From Candidatus Brocadia carolinensis (GTDB lineage Bacteria; Planctomycetota; Brocadiia; Brocadiales; Brocadiaceae): a stretch of 46,728 bases of DNA. The stretch covers positions 1-46,728 of the forward strand of contig AYTS01000034.1 of assembly GCA_002009475.1 (NCBI GenBank), written 5' to 3'. Both the position numbers and the translations under genes were made by a program. Positions 19,021 to 28,283 of the stretch are shown in pieces (positions within the stretch are counted from its first letter, which is position 1; each line of letters opens with the position of its first letter). The notes under the pieces were generated by a model, which saw only the letters and a list, made by a program, of their open reading frames with translations, did no database searches and was not told the DNA's origin.

Positions 19021-20602
19021 ATGCATTTTGATTTGATCATAAAAAACGGCACCGTCATCGATGGTACAGGGATGCCAAGGCAGAATATCGACATTGCTAT
19101 CAAGGAGGATACGATCGTTTGTATGGACCCATATATTCCTCAGAACGAGACGCCCGTCATTGATGCAAAAGAGATGGTGGTTGCACCTGGATTTGTTGAT
19201 ATTCATTCTCATAGTGATTTTTTTGTGGCTTGCCCGCCCCGAAAGCGACAGCAAGATCCTTGATGGCGTAACTACGGAGATATGCGGAAATTGCGGTATG
19301 TCAGCCTTTCCACTGCGTGGGAAGCTACTGGAAAGGCGGTCGCAGGGATTAACCAAATACGGCATTGCTCCCGCCTGGCAATCGGCAGCGGAGTTTTATG
19401 ATATCACAGAAAAGGTCAAGAGTTCTATTAACAGGGCGTTTCTCGTTGGCCATGGGAATATCAGGGCATGTACGCTTGAATATGAAAACAGAGAACCAAG
19501 CGCATTTGAGTTAATCCAAATGCGTGGAGATCTGGAAGAAGCCATGGACGCTGGGGCGTTTGGTATGTCCAGTGGCCTCATTTACCCGCCAGGTTGTTAT
19601 GCACACCTTCATGAAATTACAGAACTGTGTAAGGTAGTCAAAGAACACGGAGGTTTTTATGCGACCCATATCCGGAATGAAGGAGATACCCTTGAAGAAG
19701 CCCTTGCCGAGGCTATCGAGATATCAAAACGCTCCGGAGTCAGATTGCAAGTATCGCACCTGAAGACATCAGGGAGTAAAAACTGGCATAAAATCAAAAA
19801 TATAAAAATGGTTATTGATCGTGCCCGGAATGAAGGAGTTGACCTCACCTGCGATCGATATCCATACATTGCGGCGGCTACCGATCTGGATGTCATATTG
19901 CCCCATTGGGTATATGAAGGTGGCGTCAACAAGCAAATAAAGCGGCTGAAAGATGAGAATACCCGCAGACTCATTGCAGAGGAAGTATCGCAGGTATATG
20001 ATGATGCCGCCTGGGATGGAATCGTGATTTCGTCTGTCAATCATGGCCAAAACAAGTGGATGGAAGGGAAAAGAATTTCTGAAATTGCTGTGCTTCTCAA
20101 CAAACCTCCCCTGGAAGCCATTTTTGATTTGCTTGTAGAAGAAGATACGAGGGTAGATATTTTCTTATTCAGCATGTGCAAAGAAAACCTGGAAAATATC
20201 TTGGGTTGGGATTTTGTGTTTGTTGGTTCTGACAGTGCTATGCGTGCCAATCAGGGTGTCCTGCATGATGGCAAGCCGCATCCGCGAAGCTATGGAACCT
20301 TTTCCCGTGTTTTAAGAAAGTTTTGCCGGGAAAGTCCACTTCTGTCCGAAGAGAAGGCTATACAAAAAATGACGGGACTGCCTGCACAAAAAGTTGGACT
20401 GGACAGGAGGGGGCTGATAAAGGAAGGATATTTTGCAGACATAACCATTTTAAACCCCGGACGGATTACTGATAAAAGCACTTTTGCAGAACCACACCAA
20501 TATTCTGAAGGCATAGAATATGTGTTGGTAAACGGAAAGATTACTGTTGCAGCAGGCAAGCATAATGGCGCTCTGCATGGGCGGATATTGAGGAAATTAT
20601 AG
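19021..20602 (+). CDS. N-acyl-D-amino-acid deacylase (D-aminoacylase family amidohydrolase), one-base frameshift
   Basis: This metal-dependent amidohydrolase hydrolyses N-acyl-D-amino acids. The N-terminus (FDLIIKNGTVIDGTGMP, metal site HSHSD) is in one frame to 19224. The rest (ILDGVTTEICGNCG, THIRNEGD, VSHLKTSG, GSDSAMRANQG, KMTGLPAQKVGL) is in the next. Removing one T from the T7 run at 19218-19224 joins them as SDFLWLARPESDSKILDGV, 526 aa. The start is ATG 19021, since the frame's TTG at 19015 has no support. The CYTH gene follows within 16 bases, so they are probably cotranscribed. Confidence 0.85.
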
Positions 20603-20617
20603 AATTTTTTCGTGATT

Positions 20618-21289
20618 ATGAATACCAATTTTAACGAAAAGACTGAATTTGAGGCGAAGTTTGTCTGCCCTGACGGGCTTGATTTGGCGGCGCTTCTTGC
20701 CAGAATAGACACTCTGGGTTTTCATGCGCATAAAGAAGAACCGTGCTTCCAGAGGGATGTCTATTTCGATACCCCCCAGTATACACTTCTTCACTTCGGC
20801 GCTGCTTTGCGTATCCGACAGAGAAACGAGACCTACGTTGGAGCCTACAAAGTATCCGGGAAACAACAGGGGGCTATCTTCGAACGTCGGGAATTTGAAT
20901 GGAAACTTTCCGATGATGAAACAAAGGTCTGGAATGAAGAAAAACGGATTATCATTCCGCCAACCATTCTTTATGAACTACCTCTCAAGGAACAACCCTT
21001 GAGAAAGGTTCTGGCTGTAGAAACACACCGTTATACCGCAAGGGTGAATAGCACTGATGGATTTGAGGCGGAACTATCTCTCGATGAGGTAGCTTTCCGG
21101 GGACACAAGGGGCAAAAGCATCTCAGAGAAATAGAAATAGAATTGTTGCAGGGGAGACTTGAGCAACTCAAGCAGGTTACCGAAAGACTTCAAAATCATT
21201 TTAACCTACAAACTGCCGTCGATTCAAAATACAAACAAGGCATGATTCTGGTAGGAAAGTACGGCATCCCCCCTCAACCGGTTGTCTGA
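20618..21289 (+). CDS. CYTH domain protein (class IV adenylate cyclase / thiamine-triphosphatase-like)
   Basis: This 223-aa protein has the CYTH signature near the N-terminus (FEAKF, from the ExExK strand) and the alternating charged strands of the triphosphate tunnel: FQRDVYFDTPQYTLL, AALRIRQRNE, EFEWKL, REIEIELLQG and a C-terminal SKYKQGM. Family members hydrolyse or cyclise triphosphates with divalent metal. CyaB-type cyclase, thiamine triphosphatase and inorganic triphosphatase cannot be told apart here. I prefer ATG 20618 over the GTG at 20612. Confidence 0.8.
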   Translation: MNTNFNEKTEFEAKFVCPDGLDLAALLARIDTLGFHAHKEEPCFQRDVYFDTPQYTLLHFGAALRIRQRNETYVGAYKVSGKQQGAIFERREFEWKLSDDETKVWNEEKRIIIPPTILYELPLKEQPLRKVLAVETHRYTARVNSTDGFEAELSLDEVAFRGHKGQKHLREIEIELLQGRLEQLKQVTERLQNHFNLQTAVDSKYKQGMILVGKYGIPPQPVV

Positions 21290-21423
21290 GAGGGGAAAAA
21301 CACCCGTGTGTCGCTCTGACGATTATGCCGGAGCGTTTCATACATTTTTTGAATGACCGGGCAGGAAATCCAACGGAGCAATCACATCAAGCACGCACCG
21401 ACATAAAACCCTTATAAAATCAA

Positions 21424-21497
21424 CGCCCCCAGCAGGATTCAAACCTGCAACCTTTGGCTCCGGAGGCCAACGCTCTATTCAATTGAGCTATAGGGGC
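21424..21497 (-). tRNA. tRNA-Arg (anticodon CCG)
   Basis: On the minus strand GCCCCTA pairs with TGGGGGC (acceptor). The anticodon stem TTGGC/GCCAA encloses loop CTCCGGA with anticodon CCG, and the T arm reads GCAGG-TTTGAAT-CCTGC. The discriminator is G and CCA is not encoded. Confidence 0.95.
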
Positions 21498-21543
21498 TCT
21501 GTGTTGATTTTGCCTAGATTTTACGTGAAAGAATGCATGGTAA

Positions 21544-22455
21544 TCAAGACTTTTCGTAAATGAGAAATTTCTTAGCCAGCACGCAGGGATGGTATGACAT
21601 CTTTGCCCTTCTCAGACCTTCTATACCCCAATCCTCACCGGCATTGATGTAAGCTAAGCTGGAAAAGTCACTGGAACAAAATTGTTGATAGATAAATTGA
21701 GGCATACCGCAAAAGGTATTGTTGGTTTTTTCTATAAGGACAGATGCCGTATGAGTCGCAATTGGTTCGCCCAGTGTAATACCCTCAATGTGCCCGTCAA
21801 CGGTAATGATTGCTCCCTGTAACCCTAGTTCTTCCGAAAAGATGATTGCGCATTTAGCAGCCTCGGCTTCATGAATAAGGCTGTACTGATAATGGTTCTC
21901 ATTATGGCTCGAAAGATTCGACTCCTGAATCTTTTCTTTTTTCCATTGGTCAATCATGAGAAGTGCATCCGCAATATGCCGGGGGTAGAATTTTTCAAAA
22001 GAAGCCGTGTAATGCTTTTTAAAATAGTTTATCTCGTTTCTCTTCTTTTCGTATTTTCTGCCGGCAAGTTTTATGAGGTCTGAGGTGTTGTAGATGTAGT
22101 CAGGATAACTTTCAACAATGCGGAAGGAACTTTTGTCAAAAAGCGTTAGGAAGTCTTCGTAAACGTAGTTAATGTAGGATTCAAAACCGCGGGAGTCATT
22201 CATTTCGCGCATCAGGGAAAAACATTCGTGAAGAGTATCTTGAATGTTGTTCTTCCCTAACGGAGGGAGCATCATGCACATACCTTTGGACGTGACTCCA
22301 AAGAGGCAAAAATTATTATGAATCAGCTTCCATAATAATTCTATTGAGCCTTTCCATATAAAATTGTTTGCAAAAGAATAATCACATAAATTTACCTCCT
22401 CTTTCTTTACATAAGTGTCAAAAAGCCCTTTGTCTTCAATCTTTAACCGCTTCAA
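21544..22455 (-). CDS. DUF2156 protein (phosphatidylglycerol lysyltransferase C-terminal / GNAT-like)
   Basis: This 303-aa protein has the DUF2156 hallmarks: an early FANNFIWKG, then DYIYNTSDLIKLAGRKYEKK-RNEINYFKKHY, and the C-terminal pattern YINAGEDWGIEGLRRAKMSY. DUF2156 is a double GNAT fold shared with MprF-type aminoacyl-phosphatidylglycerol synthases; stand-alone members are mostly uncharacterised. The start is the TTG at 22455. No ATG or GTG lies in frame upstream before a TAA, although the open frame extends some 100 bases further with plausible residues. There is no membrane segment, so it acts in the cytosol if translated as read. Confidence 0.72.
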   Translation of the reverse strand: MKRLKIEDKGLFDTYVKKEEVNLCDYSFANNFIWKGSIELLWKLIHNNFCLFGVTSKGMCMMLPPLGKNNIQDTLHECFSLMREMNDSRGFESYINYVYEDFLTLFDKSSFRIVESYPDYIYNTSDLIKLAGRKYEKKRNEINYFKKHYTASFEKFYPRHIADALLMIDQWKKEKIQESNLSSHNENHYQYSLIHEAEAAKCAIIFSEELGLQGAIITVDGHIEGITLGEPIATHTASVLIEKTNNTFCGMPQFIYQQFCSSDFSSLAYINAGEDWGIEGLRRAKMSYHPCVLAKKFLIYEKS

Positions 22456-22858
22456 CCCATACAGCTTGCATTTTTCTTCGATACTGATACTACGTGGTTC
22501 TGTTACTTGCGAGAGACTCGTTTCAATGAGTTGTAAAATGTTTTCTCTCCTAATGTGGTATTACACCTGACCCACCCACACGACGGAGGTTCGAGATCAA
22601 GCGCAAACCATTGTAGAATCGTGGCAGACATCCCCTGTAGATGCCTAAACCAAACGTTATTATTTAGTGTAAAGTTAAATTTCATTTTTAAATGTCTCAT
22701 TTTTCTTGATAAAGCCATCCGTAATGCATAAAACGATTTATTGGTGAAATTATACTATCCTGGGAAAGATTTGCAAGCGAGAATTACTACTGTTTGAGAA
22801 ATTTTGTGTATTGGCAAAAACCTCAGATCCGTACTGAGACAACCATACAATCTGCTGA
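22456..22858. other. Spacer between DUF2156 gene and glgC
   Basis: No supported gene. The first ~100 bases stay open in the DUF2156 frame (ENILQLIETSLSQVTEPRS) but lack a start codon. The 71-codon frame at 22503-22718 has no recognisable content. Confidence 0.4.
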
Positions 22859-24140
22859 TTATATTGTGGTGTATGATGGCAAAATACTCCCTTTGGGTAT
22901 AATTACAATCGAATCACGAATCATGTAATTATCCGCGTCAAGATGTTCTATCTTCTTTGCGTTTTCTATGGTTACCCGTTCCCCAATATGCACATTCTTA
23001 TCAATGATAGCGCCCGTGATGCGGGAATTGTCGCCAATGCCGGTGTCGGGTATTTTTTTTCAACCGGTTTGCCCGAATATTAGATTCTGTTTCGTAATAA
23101 TCAGCGCCCATGATGATGGAGTTTTGAACCAGGGTGTTTTTCCCGAGAATACTTCGGATGCCGATTACAGAATTATGGATTTCCGCGTTATTGATCCTGC
23201 AACCGTCTGCGATAATGGATTGTGTAATCTTGCAATCATTGATGATTGAGCCAGGCAAGAAAAGAGGATTCGTATAGATTGGCGATTTTTCGCTGTACAA
23301 ATTAAAACTTGGAGTATGGGCGGCCAGGTTCAGGTTTGCCTCATAAAATGATTTGATGGTACCGATATCCTCCCAGTAACCGTCAAAAAAATAGGTAAAT
23401 ACCCGTTGTGTTTTTATTATTTCCGGTATAATATCTTTGCCAAAATCTGATTGATTGGTTTCCTTCAGGATGCTGTTCAATACGTCAAGGTTAAATATAT
23501 AAATTCCCATAGATGCAAGCAAGGTGCGTCCATTGGCTCTAACACCCCGACGGTCGAAAGCGCCTGGATTAAGCGATAGAGTATCGACAAGCCTCTCGTC
23601 TTTTGGTTTTTCAAAGAAACCGACAATACGACCTTGCTCATCGATCTTTAAGATTCCCAAATTGGGCGACTCTTTTCTTTCTACAGGAATGGCTGAGATC
23701 GTTACTTCCGCGCCGTTCTTAATATGTTCCTGGATAAGATGTTCATAATTCATTCTATACAGTTGGTCGCCGGAGAGGATTAAGACAAAATCAGTATTGG
23801 GTTGGTTAAAAAACCGAAGATTTTGCCGAACAGCATCTGCAGTGCCCTGGTACCAATGCGTGCTTTCCATGGTTTGGGTAGCTGCCAGAATTTCAATAAA
23901 ACCCTTGGAGAAGTTATCAAATTTATATGCCCGTGTTATATGCCGATGAAGAGATGCTGAGTTAAATTGCGTGAGGACGTATATTTTATTGAGCTCTGAA
24001 TTGAGACAGTTACTAATCGGGATGTCAATCAATCGGTATTTTCCAGCAAGGGGTACGGCTGGTTTCGATCTTTCTTTCGTTAATGGATAGAGCCTTGTTC
24101 CGCGTCCGCCACCCAAGATTACTGAAATTACATTATCCAT
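22859..24140 (-). CDS. glgC: Glucose-1-phosphate adenylyltransferase (ADP-glucose pyrophosphorylase), one-base frameshift near the 3' end
   Basis: This enzyme makes ADP-glucose for glycogen synthesis. The N-terminal nucleotidyltransferase motif GGGRGTRLYPLTKERSKPA is intact. PNTDFVLILSGDQLYRM and the left-handed helix repeats (SIIADGCRINNAEIHNSVIG) follow. The frame as written ends at 23001 in nonsense. Removing one A from the A8 run (T8 on + at 23053-23060) restores the family C-terminus (IPDTGIGDNSRITGAIIDKN ... VIIPKGSILP) to a TAA at 22859, giving 426 aa. Glycogen is known as a storage compound in anammox cells. It is divergent from shc. Confidence 0.9.
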
Positions 24141-24382
24141 GTTCCAATTCCGCGCGAGAAGACTCTTTCATGGTAAATCCTTGAAATAAAATTCTTTATC
24201 CTCTCAACTGAATTATCGTTGAGACAAAATGTAGTTTAACAGAAAATCTTGCTTATGCAAGCCTTATAGGAAAATATCAAGAACGCGTTAACTTCCTGAA
24301 AATAACATCAGTAAAGTCACAAATAGCCCTACTCCACAGAATAGAGCATGAGAGGATAACTCAGGCGCAAGGCAAGTTTTCC

Positions 24383-24411
24383 TTGAAATTACCTCTTAAT
24401 TGTGCTATTTT
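24383..24411 (+). promoter_or_regulatory. Putative sigma-70 promoter for shc
   Basis: TTGAAA (24383) and TATTTT (24406) stand 17 bases apart, about 80 bases before the shc ATG, in the 353-bp divergent spacer 24141-24493. The rest of the spacer shows no other signal. This is a sequence match only. Confidence 0.35.
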
Positions 24412-24493
24412 ACTATCTGTTTTTTTGCGTAACAATATGATAACTGTCTACTTAACATGGGAATATTACCAATACCGTGAGGGTTGTTGAGGT

Positions 24494-26572
24494 ATGAGAA
24501 AGTTTTTGTTAAGCCTTTTTGAACGACTGGAAACAGGTCTTTACAAGTTCAATGGAAACGGGAACGGCAATGGAAAGCACCCTGTTCCTGACTTATCCAA
24601 AGATAATTTACGATTTGAAAGTCTTCCCATGAGGACAAATATCCATACTTCATCGGTAGTAAAAAATCCGTTGGATATGGGGATACTCAGGTCACAGCGC
24701 TACCTTTTTAGAAATCAAGACCAGTCTGACGGACATTGGGTAGGAATTTTAGAAGCGGATACCACCATAACGTCAGACTATATCATGGTCATGCATTTCC
24801 TGGGAAAAATAGATCAAAAGAAACAAAAAATGGCCGCGAATCTCCTGAGGGAGCATCAACTCTCTGATGGTGGCTGGAATATTTACCACGGAGGGCCAAG
24901 CGAAATCAGTGCTTCGGTAAAGGCATATTTTGCTCTAAAACTGGCGGGACATACTGCAGACGAGCCTTTTATGCAGAGGGCCAGGAAGTGCATTCTCGAT
25001 AAGGGCGGCATTATGAAGTCCAACTGTTTCACCAAGATTTACCTTGCCATGTTTGGACAGGTTGACTGGCAGGCCGTGCCCGCCGTTCCGGCTGAAATGA
25101 TCCTGTTTCCGCCCGGATTTTACTTTAGTATTTATGAGATGTCTTACTGGTCGCGATGTATTGTAGTGCCTCTCTCTATTGCCATAGCAAAAAAACCCCA
25201 TATTCCCGTTGGGGATGACCTGCTGAAGGAACTCTACGTGATACCCCGCGAAAAGGTTGTTTATCGTATTAAACGGGACCAAACAGGTTTGAGCTGGCAT
25301 AATTTCTTCATTGACGCTGATAGTATTTTCAGACGCTACGAACAACAACCCATTCAATGTATCAGACGAATGGCCCTTCGCAAGGCGGAACAATGGATGC
25401 TGGAGCATCTGGAGAAATCCGGTGGACTTGGCGCTATTTGGCCTGGAATTATTAATTCGATCTTTGCCATGAAGTGTCTTGGCTACCCGGACGACCACCC
25501 TGCATTCGCGAAGCAGCTTCAGGAGATAGAAGATCTGATTGTCTACGAAGGCGATAAGCTTTATTTGCAGCCGTGCGTATCGCCGGTATGGGATACCGCA
25601 TGGGCAATTATTGCGCTTCATGAATCCGGGATAGCCGGCGCCGATCCTACAATACAAAAGGCAGGACAATGGCTTCTCAGCAAAGAAGTCAGGAATTTCG
25701 GCGATTGGGCTTTAAAGTGCAAGGTAGACGAGCCGAGCGGCTGGTACTTTCAATATGCAAATGAGTTTTATCCCGATACCGATGACAGCGCCGCTGTGCT
25801 GATGGCGCTGCAACGGGTATCACTGCCGGAAAAGGCCGGCAAAGAAGCGTCTTTTTTACGCGGGATACGATGGATTCTGGCTATGCAATGCGATGATGGC
25901 GGATGGGGTGCCTTCGATCGCAATAACAACAAGGCCATTCTAAATCATATCCCTTTCGCAGATTTTAATGCCTTATTGGATCCCAGCACGAGTGACGTTA
26001 CCGCCCGATGTATGGAATTTCTTGGCCGTATCGGGTTTGGCAAATCCTCACAGCATGTCCGAAAAGCAGTAGAATTTCTCCAGAAGGAGCAGGAACAAGA
26101 CGGTTCATGGTTCGGTCGTTGGGGAGCAAACTATATTTATGGTACCTGGTCGGTACTTTCCGGGCTTTCTGCGGTTGGCGAGGACATGACCTTGCCCTAT
26201 ATCAGAAAGGCCATTGAGTGGCTGAAAAGCGTCCAGAATTCTGATGGGGGGTGGGGCGAAACCATTCAGTCATATGATGATCCATTCCTCAAGGCAATTG
26301 GTAAAAGTACGCCTTCACAAACGGCGTGGGCACTGTTGGGCTTGCTTGCCGGCGGTGAGACTAAATCCGACGCGGTAGAAAGAGGTATAAAGTTCCTCCT
26401 GACGAAACAAAAAGAAGACGGAGCCTGGGATGAAACTGAATTTACGGCAACCGGCTTCCCAAAGGTCTTTTATCTGAAATACCACATGTATTGTACCTAT
26501 TTCCCTCTTATAGCCTTGAGCAAATACCGCAACTCCCTTCAAAAAAAAATAATCCTTTGCTGCCAGAAATAG
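24494..26572 (+). CDS. shc: Squalene-hopene cyclase
   Basis: This 692-aa terpene cyclase converts squalene to hopene, the first step of hopanoid synthesis, at the membrane surface. The catalytic acid motif is PDTDDSAAVLMAL (DxDD type). Repeated QW motifs are visible: QDQSDGHWVGILEAD, LSDGGWNIYHGG, DDGGWGAFD, QDGSWFGRWGANYIYGTW, SDGGWGE and EDGAWDE. The C-terminus (FYLKYHMYCTYFPLIALSKY) matches the family. The N-terminal ~35 residues with a short NGNGNGNG tract are unusual but common in variable regions. GAGG precedes the ATG closely. No other hopanoid gene is adjacent. Confidence 0.95.
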   Translation: MRKFLLSLFERLETGLYKFNGNGNGNGKHPVPDLSKDNLRFESLPMRTNIHTSSVVKNPLDMGILRSQRYLFRNQDQSDGHWVGILEADTTITSDYIMVMHFLGKIDQKKQKMAANLLREHQLSDGGWNIYHGGPSEISASVKAYFALKLAGHTADEPFMQRARKCILDKGGIMKSNCFTKIYLAMFGQVDWQAVPAVPAEMILFPPGFYFSIYEMSYWSRCIVVPLSIAIAKKPHIPVGDDLLKELYVIPREKVVYRIKRDQTGLSWHNFFIDADSIFRRYEQQPIQCIRRMALRKAEQWMLEHLEKSGGLGAIWPGIINSIFAMKCLGYPDDHPAFAKQLQEIEDLIVYEGDKLYLQPCVSPVWDTAWAIIALHESGIAGADPTIQKAGQWLLSKEVRNFGDWALKCKVDEPSGWYFQYANEFYPDTDDSAAVLMALQRVSLPEKAGKEASFLRGIRWILAMQCDDGGWGAFDRNNNKAILNHIPFADFNALLDPSTSDVTARCMEFLGRIGFGKSSQHVRKAVEFLQKEQEQDGSWFGRWGANYIYGTWSVLSGLSAVGEDMTLPYIRKAIEWLKSVQNSDGGWGETIQSYDDPFLKAIGKSTPSQTAWALLGLLAGGETKSDAVERGIKFLLTKQKEDGAWDETEFTATGFPKVFYLKYHMYCTYFPLIALSKYRNSLQKKIILCCQK

Positions 26573-26637
26573 ACGACGTAATAACGTATCGTAACCAGCT
26601 TCAAGAAGTTTTCCAAGTCCTGCTTTAGGACATATAG

Positions 26638-26787
26638 TATTACGGTGTAAAAACTTTTTTTGGTAAGTTTTTTAGCACACACCTAAATCTACGAGGTAAG
26701 TCGACCTTCCTCTGTTGACATCATAACGACAAGCGGGGACGCTTGTCCTGCCGATAGAGGGGATATTTGGTTGTGGCTTTACTGTGC
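26638..26787 (-). mobile_element. Arm-core repeat, copy D (inverted)
   Basis: In reverse complement it begins GCACAGTAAAGCCACAACCAA (diverged left arm) and ends CTAAAAAACTTACC...AAGTTTTTACACCGTAATA (right arm). The core contains GACAAGCGTCCCCGCTTGTC, a palindrome different from those in copies A-C. Confidence 0.6.
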
Positions 26788-27257
26788 TATGTGGTATTTT
26801 GTCGGCCTTTTGCTGCTGTATTATGGACTGCCTCGTAATTGCGCTAAAAAGCGAACCATGATCATTTTCCCATCTCGATGAACAAATTACATTCCGGAAG
26901 TATTTTGTCCGTAATTGAGCGGAATAATAAAGCAGAACCGGTTTCCCGCTGCATTTCTCGAGGGTAATTTGTGATATCAAAAGGTCTCAGGATACGCTAC
27001 AAGGTTGCTTTATCAGGCTGATTTTTGGTTGTCCTGCAATAAAATTGACAGGAACAGTAAAATGGTTCAATGATAAAAAGTGATTTGGGTTATTTCCCGA
27101 TCATTAAAAATCAGTTCACGATGTTATGATAGCAACCATTTAAGTATTTGCTGGAAGTATAAGGAATTTAATGGATCATTTCCATGAGCACGCGGCATAG
27201 TCACCATTGCCCGGAATCCTTATATATCAACTGCCTGAAACCCTTGATTTGTATGGT
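26788..27257. other. Gene-free stretch with an integrase relic next to the left att repeat
   Basis: 26788-27165 shows nothing I can name. 27170-27257 is a degraded copy of the last part of the integrase gene seen at 39425-39570, in the same orientation: ATTTCCATGAGCACGCGGCA, CACCATTGCCCGGA and CAACTGCCTGAAACCCTTGA. About 70 bp in the middle are deleted. Confidence 0.7.
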
Positions 27258-27302
27258 GGGCGCTAGTGGATTCGAACCACTGATCCCTTGCGTGTGAAGC
27301 AA
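27258..27302 (-). repeat. Left attachment repeat: 45-bp duplicate of the tRNA-Val 3' part
   Basis: It is identical to 39571-39615, the T arm through the anticodon region of tRNA-Val, and in the same orientation. The match ends at GAAGCAA, and sequence diverges immediately after. It is the distal att site of the element integrated at tRNA-Val. Confidence 0.85.
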
Positions 27303-27441
27303 AAATTTGCATTTTTTATGATTTTTTATAAGTGCCTGGAAGCGTGTCTTTTATGACTGCAATATTTTTCGGCAAAATAACTTATGATGCAATCTCATTT
27401 CCTGCTGATTCCTGTGGAGTCCTGTCTGTTTTCGTGAAGTC

Positions 27442-27460
27442 GGTCACGTTTTGGTCACGG
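27442..27460. promoter_or_regulatory. Putative integrase arm-type site, left end
   Basis: GGTCACGTTTTGGTCACGG holds two GGTCAC units 11 bases apart. It matches 39502-39520 at 17 of 19 positions, and both copies lie just inside the att repeats. Confidence 0.4.
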
Positions 27461-27488
27461 TCAATTAAAGTAAAAAACTATTGAAATG

Positions 27489-27899
27489 TCAATAAGGTTT
27501 CTTCTTTAACCAATCCTGTATCGTTAAACCTTCTATCCTTTCAAAATGGTCTGTGTTATTCGTTACTAAAATATGGTTATTAGCAGTAGCTATACTGGCA
27601 ATTAAAATGTCAAAGTCGTCGATAATTGTGCCTTTGGTTCTTAAATCCGCTTTAATCTTTCCAAAGAGTCTCGCGGATTCCTCACTATCAGGTAAAACAG
27701 AAAGATTCTTTTTAAACAAATCTATCCTCCCTAAATTTTCCTCAACCCTCTTTGAATTGTAAGCCCCAAAGTATAATTCAGCCAGTACGCAATTAGATAT
27801 CGATAAAGAATAAACCCCAATTTCTTTAACCTTCCTTTTGAGAACCTCATTGCCATTGAGCAAGTAAACACAAGTATTTGTATCGAGAAGATATTTCAA
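27489..27899 (-). CDS. vapC: VapC-like PIN-domain ribonuclease toxin
   Basis: This 136-aa PIN domain has acidic residues in the expected places: LLDTNTCVYLL (Asp near the N-terminus), VLAELYFGAY (Glu) and DFDILIASIA (Asp), then LVTNNTDHFERI. PIN toxins cleave tRNA or mRNA and are held by a partner protein. The start overlaps the upstream gene's stop by 4 bases (ATGA-type coupling). Next to the left att repeat, it may stabilise the element. Confidence 0.88.
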   Translation of the reverse strand: MKYLLDTNTCVYLLNGNEVLKRKVKEIGVYSLSISNCVLAELYFGAYNSKRVEENLGRIDLFKKNLSVLPDSEESARLFGKIKADLRTKGTIIDDFDILIASIATANNHILVTNNTDHFERIEGLTIQDWLKKKPY

Positions 27900-28153
27900 A
27901 ATACATGCTCCATTTTTGTAGATGATTTTCTACTCGAATAGATAACCTTTAATTGTTCCTCAACGCTTCTGTCGTCTTCCCATGTTCCACATACAGAAAG
28001 GAATTCTTCTGTTGCAGATTTTTCTTTGAGTTCAGGTTGAACAAACTCTTTTTTGAGAAGATGAATAATTTTGGCGAGTTTCTCTTGCATTGGCTCAGGC
28101 AAATCTTGTATGTCTTTTAAAATTTCTTTTTCATATATAGTTTTAGTTTTCAT
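27896..28153 (-). CDS. VapB-like antitoxin
   Basis: This 85-aa protein lies directly upstream of, and overlaps, the PIN toxin gene. The N-terminal region (IYEKEILKDIQDLPEPMQEK, with LAKIIHLLKKEF) resembles the DUF2281-like antitoxins often paired with PIN toxins. The C-terminus (GTWEDDRSVEEQLKVIYSSR) would wrap the toxin. The family call rests mainly on position and size. Confidence 0.75.
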   Translation of the reverse strand: MKTKTIYEKEILKDIQDLPEPMQEKLAKIIHLLKKEFVQPELKEKSATEEFLSVCGTWEDDRSVEEQLKVIYSSRKSSTKMEHVF

Positions 28154-28283
28154 AGTTAAACCTCACGAAAAAATCGATACCACTAGCATTGTTAGTGGAT
28201 TGTAACAAACAACAAATACTATTAGGAACAGTATTTCATGAATAACGTTGTAAAAATTGTAAGAGAATATATGCTACTATATT

